The notes: generated by a model from the sequence alone, not told the origin. A stretch of DNA of 64,000 bases from Patiria pectinifera (GCA_029964075.1 CM057135.1:25967366-26031365); one strand, 5' to 3'. Positions 1 through 11,555 are shown, numbered from the stretch's first letter. Numbers and translations are program-made.

Positions 1-408
1 CAAATGTCCCTGCATACTTGTATACTTTTTCCTGTATATTTTATATACATGTACATATGCATCTTCACGACTACATTATCAGTATTACATGTATACACAT
101 TGAAAATATTCAGAAGACTTTAGTTAAGATCTGCTAATCTAACCATCAAGAACGAGGCAAAAAGTTAAAAAGAAGCGATACAGCACAATGCGCCGATCGA
201 TCATGAAACCCAATACGCAAATCTGAAGGCCTGTCAGTATCTTAGTGCAGAAACAACACATCATCGGCGTATACATTACGTCTGCGCCTACATCTTGTTC
301 TATTTGTATATATGCGAAGATGTGTACATTATAGTACAAGCATTACTGATTAACTAAAGCCCCCCAAGTAGGTCAATATTGCATGAAGTCTTCAATTTAA
401 AGGCATAC
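1..408. other. Intergenic stretch, nothing recognised
   Basis: AT-rich sequence with a few TACATGTA words. Short open frames on the minus strand have no family signature and no splice context that I can support. Confidence 0.5.
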
Positions 409-890
409 AGCCTGTCTAAAAAAAAAAATGGTACAATCAGAAAAAAAATGGTTAAATATGAAATTTCAAAATAAGTCATTCTTACTTGGCATAGTATTAA
501 AGAACAAAGACTGGGCTTTCCAATAGTGTTTGTTTGATCTTATTTGCTTTTGTCGATTCAGAGGTACAATCAATTTAGTGCGATACACCAAAATCGATTT
601 TGTGCCACTTTTATGCATGGGCAGAGTTATTTCCGAGTACTGTGCCATGCTGTCTTGAAGCTCACAAAAGATTGCAACTTTGGCAAAAGAAACAAACTCG
701 ATTTTTGTGTTCCCCAGTAAACTGGAGTTATCTCTGGATTGACAAAAGCAAATGAGATGAAACAAAAAGTATTGGAAAGCCCGTTTTTTTTTTCTTTAAT
801 GTGATGCTCAAAACGACTTACTTATGTTGAGATTTAATATTGAAAAAAAAAATCATTTTCGATTGTACCATTTTTTTTTTAGACAGGCTG
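409..890. mobile_element. Palindromic Tc1/mariner-type MITE (482 bp)
   Basis: The ends are inverted copies of each other: it starts CAGCCTGTCTAAAAAAA and ends with the reverse complement, ...AGACAGGCTG. A TA dinucleotide flanks each side (407-408 and 891-892), the target duplication typical of Tc1/mariner elements. The interior is also partly self-complementary (the AAAGCCC/GGGCTTTCC region on both sides), so the whole unit can fold back. No transposase is visible, so it is non-autonomous. A 99-residue open frame inside it is a by-product of the repeat. Confidence 0.8.
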
Positions 891-2287
891 TATGGTCGTT
901 TTCATGCGTGTGCATCCCAAAACTAACCTACCAAATTAGTATCAAAAAGCTTACTTGGATTGTACTGGTACTACATGTAATTGACATCCTGTGAAATTAC
1001 TCCGTCTGGCTTGCTGTCATTTAGAAGAAATCAAGAAAAGTAGGTGATTTCCAACGATCAGTCAATTGACTGAGTTTTGGAATAACTATTGACAAAATTG
1101 TGTTTCAAATTAAAAAGTTGTGCATGGTTTTCACTTTTTTCTCGAGAAGTGTAATGTCCAATGAGCTGAAACTTCAACAGGTTACCTGTAGGTTTTGAAC
1201 ACTCTTCGCTGGACTTTGAGTGGTGTTATTACTGGAGACGAACAAAATGCATGAAAAGCAAATGATCCTACATGTACATGTATATGTATGCATTTAAGCT
1301 TCATACAAAGAGTTAAACTTCCTTTCCGCATGACATAACCCTTTTTGCTGTAAGCCCATAATTTTTTTTAATGCAATGGACAAGATGCACCATCCTCACA
1401 GGACATCAAGAAAAATTGATCAATCTTATGAAGATGAATGCTCAATTCTTTGTACATGTTACAGTGTTTTTTTACATTGACTGCTGACTATGAGTTCATA
1501 GTACGGGCGTACCAGATTCTGCTACTGTGCGAGTACACTCCTGGGAGTCGCAGTAAATTAATGTTATTGTACATGAACTGTGCAGAGTGCAACTGAGTGT
1601 AATGGAAACACACTGTTATTGGCCTGCACACTACTAGTAGCAGCACTAAAAGCATTCGATCGGCAATAAACATGTAGTCTCAAGAAGGTACTTCGATGTG
1701 TCAAATTGGATGATTTACAACACAGTTCCCCGGGAATGCAGTGACTGCGTACTTTTCCTTTGATTTCAACCTTGGTCTCAATAGTACGTGTACAAACATA
1801 TACCGGTACATGTACCGGTCCCCCTCCTTCCCAAAAAACATACCTAAAACAGTGTTTTACAACCTGATGTGCATGTACATGTACACTGCATGTTCCCTGT
1901 GCATGTGCATGCTTAAATCAACTGGTCAATGCTTACATGTGCTTAAACATACATGTAACACTAAATCGTTCTGACGCAAAAACCAGTTTTCAAGAAAATT
2001 GCATTGAAAGGCTCCAACGTTCCCCATGCATTTTATGAATCCAGTATTTTCTCCCACGCGTATTATAAATCATACAAATTTTTTATTTGTCACACGCATA
2101 AATCATAATTTTTGGAACAACTTGTGTTAATTTCCGATGGAAAGGTTTAAATTTTATTAAAATAGAGGCAGTTTTCTGGTATATGTCATTTGCTGGGAAC
2201 ATGTTGGTGATTACGCGTTTGCGTGTAAGGGTGTACGCACGTAATGCCCTTTAGCCAGGTACAGAATGAAAAGATGTGTGGTGCTTA
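891..2287. other. Intergenic stretch, no gene seen
   Basis: Low-complexity AT-rich DNA with scattered TACATGTA and CCGGTAC words. I found no exon with a recognisable protein signature on either strand. Confidence 0.45.
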
Positions 2288-2661
2288 GGCCAAAAAAAAA
2301 AATAAGTCGGTCTCTGGTCAGCGCGCGCGTCGATTTTAATCATGCGCGTCGATCTTTTTTTTCCAAAATGTTCCGCGATAGCTCCAACAGCGCCCTCTAT
2401 TTCCGCACCTCCTCAATTTTTTTTTACCAAAGAGCACCAATGAATGGGAAATTGCACCAAGGCAAATGATCGAAAGCACCAAGGCAAATGATCGAAAGCA
2501 CCAAGGCAAATTATGGAGGACACATGAGGACACCAAAAAAGCAAAATAGTACCCCACCTTGTCTGTACAATCCAAGCTTGAAGAAAAAAAAACAACCACG
2601 TGGCCGCGTCAATTCCGGAACTTTGGTCTGACCAGAGACCGAATATATATATTTTTTTGCC
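2288..2661. mobile_element. PIF/Harbinger-type MITE, copy 1
   Basis: Flanked by TTA on both sides (2285-2287 and 2662-2664). Termini are GGCCAAAAAAA on the left and TTTTTTTGCC on the right. Inner terminal repeats GTCGGTCTCTGGT and ACCAGAGACCGA are inverted. A 3-bp TTA/TAA duplication with GGCC-type ends is typical of PIF/Harbinger MITEs. The same family is at 26886-27258. Inside, a 22-bp unit (GCACCAAGGCAAATGATCGA) is repeated nearly three times at about 2454-2512. Confidence 0.75.
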
Positions 2662-2689
2662 TTACATACATAGTACATCTTTCTTACAA

Positions 2690-2955
2690 AGGTAGGTCTC
2701 AAAGGTGCTTCACAATTATTACCCCTGTTCATTAGGCCACGAGACCACCTTTCTGCAGCCGAGATCAGCCCAATCTGGTCTCTACCCTAACAAGTACATG
2801 TACATGTATGGTACCCAAAGAACCTCTCTTCACCCCTGGCTGGAGAGGCAATTGTAGTAAAGTGTCTTGCCCAAGGACACAAGCAGTGTTTGAACCAATG
2901 GATGGTACCATGGCACATGGGCCAAACACTGTAACCATTGGAACATGGGGCTACT
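2690..2955 (-). repeat. Degraded tRNA-derived SINE (family A), reversed
   Basis: Read on the minus strand it gives the degraded tRNA-like head (CCAATGGTTACAGTGTTTGG) followed by TTGGGCAAGACACTTTACTA and a body ending in a region with GCTTCACAATTATTACCCC. The same body occurs at 31590-31850, 50640-50765 and 60590-60830. TACATGTA words have expanded inside this copy. Confidence 0.65.
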
Positions 2956-3289
2956 GGTCAAACAGGCTTGCGGCTTTGCTGGCTTTTCGGCATGGCCATT
3001 ATCGATCACCGTATCAAAGCTTTTTTCCTAATTACATGCGAATGCAAAAAACCAAGTACCCTGGGGAAATTTAGTTATGCATGCAGAAATAGGTGGATAA
3101 TATGCCCAGGGAACAAGGTTGGATAATACCTTAATTGGTCAATTTACCTTGTGCACATACACACACTGGAATTTGTATCCTTGTGGAGACATTCCTTTTT
3201 CTCGTGTACTAAAGTTTTCGAGTTTGAAAGCGTAGTTTAAAAATGTTCTTATTTTAACCACAATTAATTTCCTTGGCTGAAATTTTGAA

Positions 3290-3690
3290 TGAAGGGGAAA
3301 AAGTCTACAACATTTGCTTTTGCCGCAATTTTCTGAAATAAATGGATTTGGAGGATTAGTATGTTATAGCAGATATTGTTAAAATGACTTGTTTCACGTT
3401 TTAGGGTTGTAGATGCTGGAAAAACCAAGAAAACCAATCATGTTCTTGTAGTCTGGTAACTGACCCCACTTAAGATTAAAAAAGAGCAATTTATAGACTT
3501 TGGGGAATTGTAAGTCAGAGAATCAGTCTAGCAGGCTTGTACCCCTTCACAGGTGTGTAATCAATTGCAGAGAAAATGCGGAATAACTAATTATGAAAAA
3601 ATAGGAGCAGTTTTTGAAAAAAAGCTAGTTTTCTCCAACGCTGGTCGGCCGACCAGCGTTGGAAAAATACCGTTTTTCTTTATTATGAAA
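3290..3690 (-). repeat. Repeat family P copy with perfect 30-bp central palindrome
   Basis: Half of a dispersed element whose complete form begins near AAAGGGAATATACAACATTTGC and ends with the inverse. In this copy the centre (3634-3663) is a perfect palindrome, arm TCCAACGCTGGTCGG. Related copies lie at 5885-6610, 22905-23380, 53935-54425 and 59495-60020. No coding capacity is seen. Confidence 0.7.
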
Positions 3691-3824
3691 GCACACCAGG
3701 ATCTTCCCTTTAATATCCTTTTTCTAAAATTCTTCCATTTACGACAGATCAACATAGCTTGGAAATTCTTAGTTTTTGAGTAAAATCCATATCTACATGT
3801 ATTTCGTGAAAACCTTGTGGAGAC

Positions 3825-5687
3825 AAGCCTGTTCGGTATGGCGATATTTCACGATATTTCGATTATATTTTCATATCGGAAATCGTATCGATCTCATAAA
3901 AAAAAATCGGCACATCGTGAAATTCGATATGCCGAAAAATATCGCGATATTCTTTTGAGGTACCGCTTTTTGTAACCAAAGTCAATCCCTTACAGTTTCA
4001 AACCATCGCTAAAGCGCTCCCATGAAAAACCACAAACGACAAATTCACCGCATTGTATTTACCGCGATAGGTCTTACCTATTCAGGGGCGGAACCAACTG
4101 ACTAACGTCACGTGTATTGGATTTTGCGTCTTCCACGCTGCGCTGCACGTGGTGCAGTACAAACAACACAATTTCACCGGACGTACCAAGTGCCAAAATC
4201 GTAATCACGTGCGTGGAGTTAACCGAAGGGAAACGAAGTCTCTGACATTTCGCAAAGAAAATACGGTGCCTGTTTTGTTTTGACGGAAATGTGAATTTGT
4301 ATAGACAAAACACCACAAATACATGTGCTTGAATTGTAGATTACGACGTTGAGAAGTGAATGTTTCGTTTCGGCATCGGCTCGAGGAGACCACGCCGATC
4401 CCGCAAATTTTTTTTCCAGCACCAAACGACATCCGCATACGCACGTTAAGCGCCCTCTACGATACTTTTATGATACGTGGGCACTATATATTGATTAGTT
4501 TTCCACTTTTGAAACGAGCAATGTGACAGCTCAGTCGACAATTCAATGTGTTTTGTACCGCGAGGTTGCGGGTTCGAATCACGGTGTTGCACATGATTTT
4601 TTTATTATTATTATTTTCTAACCTGAGGCTTGGGAGGATTTTATTAAAAAGGGAAATAAAGCCCGAATTTCATATATTTATATTTTTGATTTTCTTTCCA
4701 TGTTTTTAGAAAAGTATAAAGTCCAAAACGTCATAGCGTATTGCGGATGTCGTACGCGTTTGGGAGCCGGAGAGAAAAAAAAAATCGCCACAGGCTAGGC
4801 CGACTCCGCGCATGGAGCTCCGCGCAGGCGAACTAGAATCAAATTTTCCTGCACGTATTTTTCCTGACTCGGAACGAGCTTCTCTTCCGTGGTTGTGCTT
4901 GGTCACTTACACTTGCTTAGTGCCAAAGCTGTCCCGAACTTATGAAATCTGTTCATATTTTCAGCAACAAAACGTCGAAAACCAACTGTTCAGTCGCGGC
5001 TTTTATTTCGTTCACAGAACAAAAATGCGTCACAAGAAATTGGACTGATCCATTCATTTTTGTAAAGGGGTGTTTCACCCTCATTTTTGAGTTAACATCG
5101 TTTTTCTAACAAAATCTTTAGAAAAAAAAATATTTTGTTAGTTTGTAACGATGAAGAACTTTTTCTGAACCAGGAAATATTTCGGACTCCATTAAAAAAA
5201 ATATTATTTGTAATTCTGAAAAGATGGAAATACTGGTAAATTGTTTTCAGTGAAGCACACCCTTGCCGCAATGGTGTGGGCTGTACTATGCGTGCGCGCA
5301 CGTGTAGATCATGTCAATGCGGCGTGCAATTGCGTGCTTGTGCTTCGTTCTTTCCTCGATATGGATTTCTAATAAATTGCACATTTTTATCCAACATTTC
5401 AAGGTAATTTTGTTTTCGATGTTTGAATGTGGAATTTGTTTTCTACCTAAATTGGCAAAGAAAATGAGACTCTAGTCAAATAAACTTGACGATTTTGTTC
5501 AGGACATATTGGGTCTTTTTCGCGGCAGTGGACATGGTGGATCGTGACTTCGGTCGTGTTTTTTTTTTGTTTTTTTATTCCAGTGTTCCATGAATGGAAA
5601 AATGACGTCATCACGATAATATCGCGATATCCGATATTTTTTTCACGATATGCCGATTTAAAAATAAATGGATATCGAACAGGCTTA
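3825..5687. mobile_element. 1.86-kb TIR DNA element with 9-bp target duplication
   Basis: Ends AAGCCTGTTCG (left) and CGAACAGGCTTA (right), followed inward by inverted stretches rich in ATATCGCGATAT. The flanks carry an identical 9-bp repeat TGTGGAGAC at 3816-3824 and 5688-5696. The flanking DNA is itself a dispersed repeat, and a paralogous uninterrupted copy near 61148-61165 has only one version of this site, which supports the boundaries. No transposase frame is recognisable. It holds a nested element at about 4405-4790. Confidence 0.75.
4405..4790 (+). repeat. tRNA-head element (family N) nested in the 1.86-kb transposon
   Basis: Inverted ends CCAAACGACATCCGCATACG and GCGGATGTCGTACGCGTTTGG. 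Between them is a tRNA-like segment with an RNA polymerase III B-box match (GGTTCGAATC at 4571-4580) and a tail AAAGGGAAATAAAGCCCGAA. A second copy, reversed, is split across 28768-28850 and 30003-30290. It is a tRNA-derived repeat and does not look like a functional tRNA. Confidence 0.65.
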
Positions 5688-5884
5688 TGTGGAGACGCAT
5701 TCATCTATAGAAATTGCCCTGTGGAGGCGTATACATCTTTTGTTCCCTATTGTACACACGACTCCAGAGGGTACAGTGTATCAGATCATGTACACGCATA
5801 CACGTTAAGCCTTAAGGGAATATACATATACATGTACATAGTACCACATTTGCAAACATCAGAATCAAAACTACAAAATTATCA

Positions 5885-6620
5885 CGAAAATTAATACCTT
5901 ACTGGACAGTTAGTGAATGCCAGTCTAAAGCATCCTGTAAAATCATGGCACCTGGTATGCTGTCATTTTCAAGAAAAGTGGTATTTTTGTATTGGCGTTG
6001 CGTTGAGGAAAAAAACTGGCTTTTTTCAAATACTGCTCCCAATTTATCATATTTACATGTAGTTAGTCCGCATTTTCTTTGCAAGCGATTACACACCTGT
6101 GAATGTGTACAAGCCAGCTAGACTGATTCCCTGACCTTACAATTCCCTCTAGTCTATAAATTGCTCTGTTTCATCTTAACCAGTTGGCTCCGGAGTCCTT
6201 GTACATGTATACACGAAAAAGTTTTGCGGTAATCGGCACTGATGACAGATAAACACAAGGCCGGAAATATCTGTCAGTGACCCACTCGCAGCGAGCGAGG
6301 CCGGAAATATGAGTGTGCTGCCCGAGGGTGATGGCTTCAACCCGCCTGGCTTGAGGTGGTGTGAAAAGTAATCCCGCGCCTCGTTCCGTTCTTGTCAAAA
6401 TAATCCCGGCGTGAACGGGTTTAGTGGGGCCAGGGAACTAGACTAAAAGAACATGATTGTTTTCTTGGTTTTTCCAGCATTTACGAACCCAAAACTTCAA
6501 GCAAGTCAGCGTTACAATATTTGCTATAAAATACCAATCCCCCAAATCCATCCATTTCTGAAAATTACAGCAAAAGCAAATGTTGTATATTCACTTTAAT
6601 CTTAAAAGATTGAGGACCCA
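5885..6620 (+). repeat. Repeat family P copy interrupted by a piggyBac-type MITE
   Basis: Sequence from CCACATTTGCAAACATCAG to GCAAATGTTGTATATTC matches the P family at 22905-23380, 53935-54425 and 59495-60020. The copy is broken at 6180-6419 by an insert that the other copies lack. The central palindrome is degraded here. Confidence 0.65.
6180..6419. mobile_element. piggyBac-type MITE (TTAA target)
   Basis: The left flank is TTAA (6176-6179) and the right flank TTTA (6420-6423, one base diverged). Ends are CCAGTT on the left and AACGGG on the right. The uninterrupted P copies read CTTAAGTGGGGTC at the same spot, with a single TTAA, which gives an empty-site control. A related copy lies at 44275-44505. 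TTAA duplication with CC-type ends fits piggyBac MITEs; no transposase is present. Confidence 0.65.
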
Positions 6621-6858
6621 TGGTTCTGCTAACCACAGCATTCCTCACTTACCATCACCATTCTGTGCTAACAAGTAGCGAAAAAATTCTGCGCTAATCC
6701 TGTAAGCACAGAATCCTTAGTTACGGGATGTACGCATGGGCGTAAGCCAAAATTCCTCGCTAAGCAGTGAAATACGCTTACCGTAAGCACAGAATTTTCT
6801 GCTACAGTAAGCAGGGATTTTTCGCTAAAGGTAAGCAGAGCCATGAAATTGGGCCAAA
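6610..6858. repeat. Degraded foldback repeat (family M)
   Basis: Right end AGCCATGAAATTGGGCC and repeated GTAAGCA/TGCTTAC words match the M family, whose better copies are at 27769-28010, 30601-30866, 46088-46361 and 50773-51012. The left end is poorly conserved. Confidence 0.45.
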
Positions 6859-7576
6859 GTTTCAGGATTCTCTCTCAGATGCCGGCCATCAAATAACCAA
6901 TTTTACTGAAATTTCACAAGGTTCTGGAGACATCCATGTTTAGTACCAGTACATCTGCAAAGTTTGAGCTTTCTATCAGACAAACTACATGTATTGTGTA
7001 TGTTTTTTCATGTAATGAAATAAACTAGGGCATACGAGGAACCACTTTTTCCTATGCACCCCAAATTGAAAATTTGACGATTTTACAAAAATGACACATC
7101 CAAAACTGTTCAGAATTTGGCATCGGAAAGTGTGAAAAATATTAGCAAAAATATTATTAGGCTACATGTACCGGTATATGCCGGTTTTGAAGAAAATCCA
7201 TATTGGTGATTCGTACATGATGTACATGTGCATGCACATGTATGTCCATCATAAGTGTAAGAACAAACAGGTACGTGTACAAGTAAGTGTACACAAGTAC
7301 AATGTACTTCTCTGTGTAATTGCGGGGTGTAATTTTTGCATCATTTCAGCTGAAGAGTGAAGTGTGTACGCTAAGTGAAGCCACCTGAGTACGACTGCAT
7401 GATTGATTTCTCCAATGCCATGCGCATGCTTGCATGGATACTGTACTGATGGAAACAGCACCATATGAATTTCTTTAATCTGCGGTGTATACATCTTCTT
7501 ACACTTTTCGCATTAGATCAACACTTAGGGCCTACTCAGTGCATATGGCTTTGTACATGTATGTATAATTTGTCCT

Positions 7577-8076
7577 TTTAAAGATATAGTCCATCATTTG
7601 TAATTTGTGCATTTTGTTCGTTTGAAGCAACAAAAGTGTTCAAAATCTAATGAAGGATACTGAACAACTAACCTGGTGAAGTTTCAGTTCAGCTTCAGCC
7701 ATGTCAGCTGTATATTCCGAGAAAAACAGCATTCTAGGATCTCAATTTCAAATCAAAAGTTGCTGAATCATGTTTTGACTTGTTTTTTAATTGCAGCTAT
7801 ATGCGATGTCGCGCACTGATCCAACAAATTATAGCAACCGCGCGTGCCTGTGTCATGCCGATGCTTGCGCGCGCTGCGCCGAATAACAAAACGAACTTCT
7901 AATTGGAAAGGCCTTCTTTCGTTGATTACTTCAAAATGATAGCTTGCCAGAAAGATTAATTCCACAGGGAGTTTAGTTCCCTTACTATCTTTCAACCAAG
8001 TACATGTATGTTTTTCCACAATAATACACCACTTACTTTTTCGGATGGCTGCAAATGATGAACAGCTTTAAAAGGG
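7577..8076. mobile_element. MITE with terminal inverted repeats (~500 bp)
   Basis: Left TIR contains AGTCCATCATTTG and right TIR contains CAAATGATGAAC. A partial second copy is at about 63770-63945 (shared core TGACAGCTTGCCAGAAAG-like, and CACAGGGAGTTTAGT). No coding capacity. Confidence 0.6.
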
Positions 8077-8403
8077 CCCGTGCAATGTAATTTTTAAAAT
8101 GTTATTCTTGAAAATCCACCTTTGTGTCCCATTTGACCTCATTTTCAATTTTCGTTTTGCCATTTGAAGGGTATTTTAGTGCGTTGTGGTTTTTAATGCT
8201 AATGCAAATTTCCATGTTCATGAGCAAAACTGTGATGTCATCCCGGGCAGAAACCTCAATGTTACCATGGTTACAGCTCTTTCAGCACAAAAAGTTGCTA
8301 GAATTTTTAGATATTTCGCGAGAACAATGATACCCGTGTCAAGGACAGACCGTCCGAACTCGGCCAATGTGTTCCTAAGAGAAATTCATCGCACGGACCC
8401 TTT
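8071..8403. mobile_element. Small MITE, ends AAAGGGCCCGTGC / GCACGGACCCTTT
   Basis: Inverted ends at 8071-8083 and 8391-8403 bracket 333 bp without a recognisable gene. It abuts the preceding MITE, so the exact left boundary is uncertain. Confidence 0.5.
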
Positions 8404-8693
8404 AAGTTTAAGGCATTATTAATATTTATTCAAAAGGTAAAATATAGGCCTACATGTTGCACTATGGCACAGGTTCAATTGCAGTTTTGAAATGATGCAA
8501 TTTTGGTTTACTGTTTCAATGGAACTATAAGTTTCGGTTGCAATGTACACACTAATTGTTAAGAATGCACACAAGGCTATCATTATCAACACAATAATAT
8601 CAATAAGGAGCAGAGACGCATCTTCTTAAATTCAAGGCACCAGTACATGTACATGTACTAGTCATGTACATGTACAGAATGCATGTACTTGCA

Positions 8694-8986
8694 TGGGCCT
8701 TATTCATGAGATGGCCATTTTTGTCGAGTTCCCTCATTAATTGTTACATGTAACTGTTGAATGGGACTATTTTTGCAGGCACAATGCAGCCTTATTTTAC
8801 TGTCATTTTTTTTTTTAAATATGGCTTTAAAAATTAGGAATGTTTAATTACAAACTTTAAATCATTCACTGAGGCAGACTGGAATTGATTATAAATTAAG
8901 TTGCTTTCAATTCTCTTTGCAAGTTCAAAAAAATAAGATTTTACCTCACTTTCAATTCAATATGGCCGACTCGTGAATAAGGCCCA
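8694..8986. mobile_element. MITE with TIR TGGGCCTTATTCATGAG
   Basis: The left end reads TGGGCCTTATTCATGAG and the right end carries its inverse, CTCGTGAATAAGGCCCA. It spans 293 bp with no coding capacity. The right end overlaps a 44-bp tandem duplication at 8956-9043. Confidence 0.6.
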
Positions 8987-9043
8987 TAAAAGATCACGGT
9001 TCAATATGGCCGACTCGTGAATAAGGCCCATAGAAGATCACGG
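8956..9043. repeat. 44-bp perfect-to-near-perfect tandem duplication
   Basis: Units 8956-8999 and 9000-9043 both run from TTCAATATGGCCGACTCG to AAGATCACGG with one or two differences. The unit includes the MITE right end, so it arose after insertion. Confidence 0.8.
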
Positions 9044-9699
9044 AAGCTACAGCCAGAGTTCAAGCCAAAACTCAACCCACTCTAAGATATTGGGATGAAA
9101 CCGATCAATCACTGACTGGATAAAGTTTCCACACATTACCAATCCCTGTGGTGCTTCTGTTGGGCAAGCTGTAAGATGAGCGAGACCACGTACTGCATGT
9201 GAACTGGACAGTTTTCAAGTCAACATGGAGCAAGGGCTGCGCTAGTGAACCAAACCAAAACAAAAATTGACGGATGTGTGTCGTTGAACAACAAGTCCAT
9301 TTCCTCACCCCCCAAAAATTCATAATTTTATAAAAAAAAATTAATTTGAAGTCGATTTTACTGAACACATAAATTTCATGCCTACAGTGTATCTAGTATA
9401 TATTATGTTTATGTACCTAGGCACATATTCAAACAATCTGTGTGCATACATGTACGTGTATGTGATGCGATCAAGCTAAATGAGTCATTTGTCGACCCTG
9501 GTCAATTTTGTTTTTTACAGATTTGAAACGAGCACAATCTCAGCATTACTGTTGTGAAAACCGCATGCTGATACCATCTTTAGTCAAAAAATTATGGAAG
9601 TCAGAACGCCAAGAGATGTGATGAAGTGATGTGATGAAGTGGCCTTTTGGCCCGAATCTCCAAATGAAAGTTCCCGACAAACGACTCATTTAGCTTGAT

Positions 9700-10010
9700 C
9701 ACATCACATATTGTAATTTGTACATCGATCGTTCAGTCGTACTGTGCAATTGTACAATATGTTTACATGTAACTGTACTGTACAAATGTTGTACACGTAT
9801 ACACATTTTGTACATGTACATGTGTGCACATACATCATGCAGGCCAAGGAGCAAAACCTGCATGTGCAAGTACTACATGTACCATGACTGCATCCATGTA
9901 CATGTAAATGTACAAAAATATGATACACATACACGTACATGTAGTGTACAATGTACATGTACACCAACATGTACATGTACACCAACATGTACATGTACAT
10001 ACACACTAAG
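9700..10010. repeat. TACATG-rich self-complementary low-complexity tract
   Basis: Dense GTACATGTACATGTAC runs with variants. The word is its own reverse complement, so open frames appear on both strands (up to 135 residues) without coding meaning. Similar tracts lie at 12780-13900 and 18440-19320. Confidence 0.8.
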
Positions 10011-10396
10011 CAAACAGTACAAAAACAGTGCAGATTATTGAACTCAAATCTGCGGTTGCTATGAATGCATCCAATATCAACACAGCCTATCCCACACTTT
10101 GCTTGAACCACAAATCAAAGTCCTGCAGTTAATGGCGACAGGTGCACGATGTCAGCCGATCGGTGCATGTAATATCAGATGAATACAACTCGTGTTCTGT
10201 TACATACATGTAGGACAGAAAAAAAATTATGCCAAGGAAATATTGTTGTACAATATACTGTAGGCCTACAGTATGTTATGGATTCTTTAGGCGTGGATGT
10301 ACCGGAACATGAAATGTAATCTTTGCACATTCTCGGCTGTAAATGTTGAAGTACATGTATAAATGAGAAGTGGGTCACTGAAAGACACTAGCCAGT

Positions 10397-10502
10397 CACA
10401 TCGACCCATATGTGACCATGGAGCACAGCCTGAGATCGAAAGGGAAAAATCAAACACTTTCGATCTCAGGCTGTGCTCCGTGGTCACATATGGGTCGATG
10501 TG
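10397..10502. repeat. Long hairpin, 46-bp arms, 14-base loop
   Basis: Left arm 10397-10442 and right arm 10457-10502 are inverse complements with one mismatch (CCATGG versus CCGTGG context). The loop is AT-rich. The arm contains CATATGTGACCATGGAGC. It may be a MITE remnant or a young local inverted duplication. Confidence 0.8.
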
Positions 10503-10639
10503 GCCGGCAGCCACAGGCGCCTTCACGTGCCAGCGGCCCGACCACGTTGTAGCCGGGTCGTTCGCAATTCAGCATACCAGCTGCAAGTAAGGATGATTAG
10601 CCTCCCAAATTATTATTATTATTTTTATTATTATTATAA

Positions 10640-10845
10640 TGAGCCAGCTAGTCAAATTCTCCTCTGGAATCCTGACGCCCCTCGACGAAAAGGTTGTCCC
10701 AACATGACCCTGAAAACATCCATTGAGCTAGAAACTGGTCTGATTGGTCCGTCTCTTTCCAACACTATGCTCGACAGGGACAGTTGGGCCCAACTCATCA
10801 AGTCATCATGAAAATGAATGAATGAAGAAGAAGAAGAAAGACACT
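10640..10845 (+). mobile_element. 3' end of a degraded non-LTR retrotransposon (LINE)
   Basis: A plus-strand frame ending at 10811 reads ILLWNPDAPRRKGCPN then a segment with ETGL and MLDRDSWAQL. This resembles the C-terminal tail of LINE ORF2 proteins (LLW...P..RGRP..T....DTGL......MxDRxxWRxLV). It is followed by a simple GAATGA/GAAGAA tail, as expected at a LINE 3' end. Only the tail of the element remains. An ATT microsatellite precedes it at 10608-10638. Confidence 0.6.
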
Positions 10846-11555
10846 TGATGAGAACCAGCCCATTCCAGATGATTTCGCTCACATTTCTTTTATGCACGGA
10901 TGTGCAAACCGGTTCACGCCAGTGATGTTTCCTACACCATAGATCAAACATAAAACATGAGCCACAGTTCCTACACCGAAGCCGTTACTTTTTACTTCTC
11001 ATATGACCAGCTCACTGCGTTAGTGGGGGGAAAAAAACCATGTTAGATGTTGCCAAACTGATTTGTGAGTTGGTTTTGTGTTATCGGAGAATGTCAAGTG
11101 CTGATGCAATATGCAATCATCTGATGTACCGCAAAGTTACAGACAGTGTATAATGTACACACGATACGTCAGTTTGAGATGGGACAACTATGCATTTGTT
11201 TATGGTGTAAATCGAGGACACACGTACGTGCAACATCATCGGTGAATCGAGGACAGGAACCAAATAGAAAACGTGTACAAAACCAATGAGAGCTGTTGCG
11301 AAAAAGAGTACAAACAAAGGAAAAGGGAAGAGGAACAAAAGAAAATCCTTGATTTACACCACAAACAAATGTGGGTGTACATGTACAAGTACATGTTTGT
11401 CATTTCTCGGTAGTGCTGGAAGTGAGCCCTCCGGTTTGGTTCGCGTTCGGTTCAGGTTTGGTTTGGACATTTTACCCGAACTTTGGTTGGGTTTGGGTTC
11501 GGCAGCAAATAAGAACGTAAAAACGAGTTGCTGCAGGAGTATCTGTTAATTGTCT

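Noticed and set aside
9704-10111. 107- and 135-residue Cys/Tyr/His-rich frames on opposite strands
   Set aside because: They translate TACATG repeats, which read open on both strands; they have no coding signal.
10397-10502. miRNA precursor
   Set aside because: Near-perfect 46-bp pairing without the usual bulges, and no conserved mature sequence known to me. Kept only as a hairpin.
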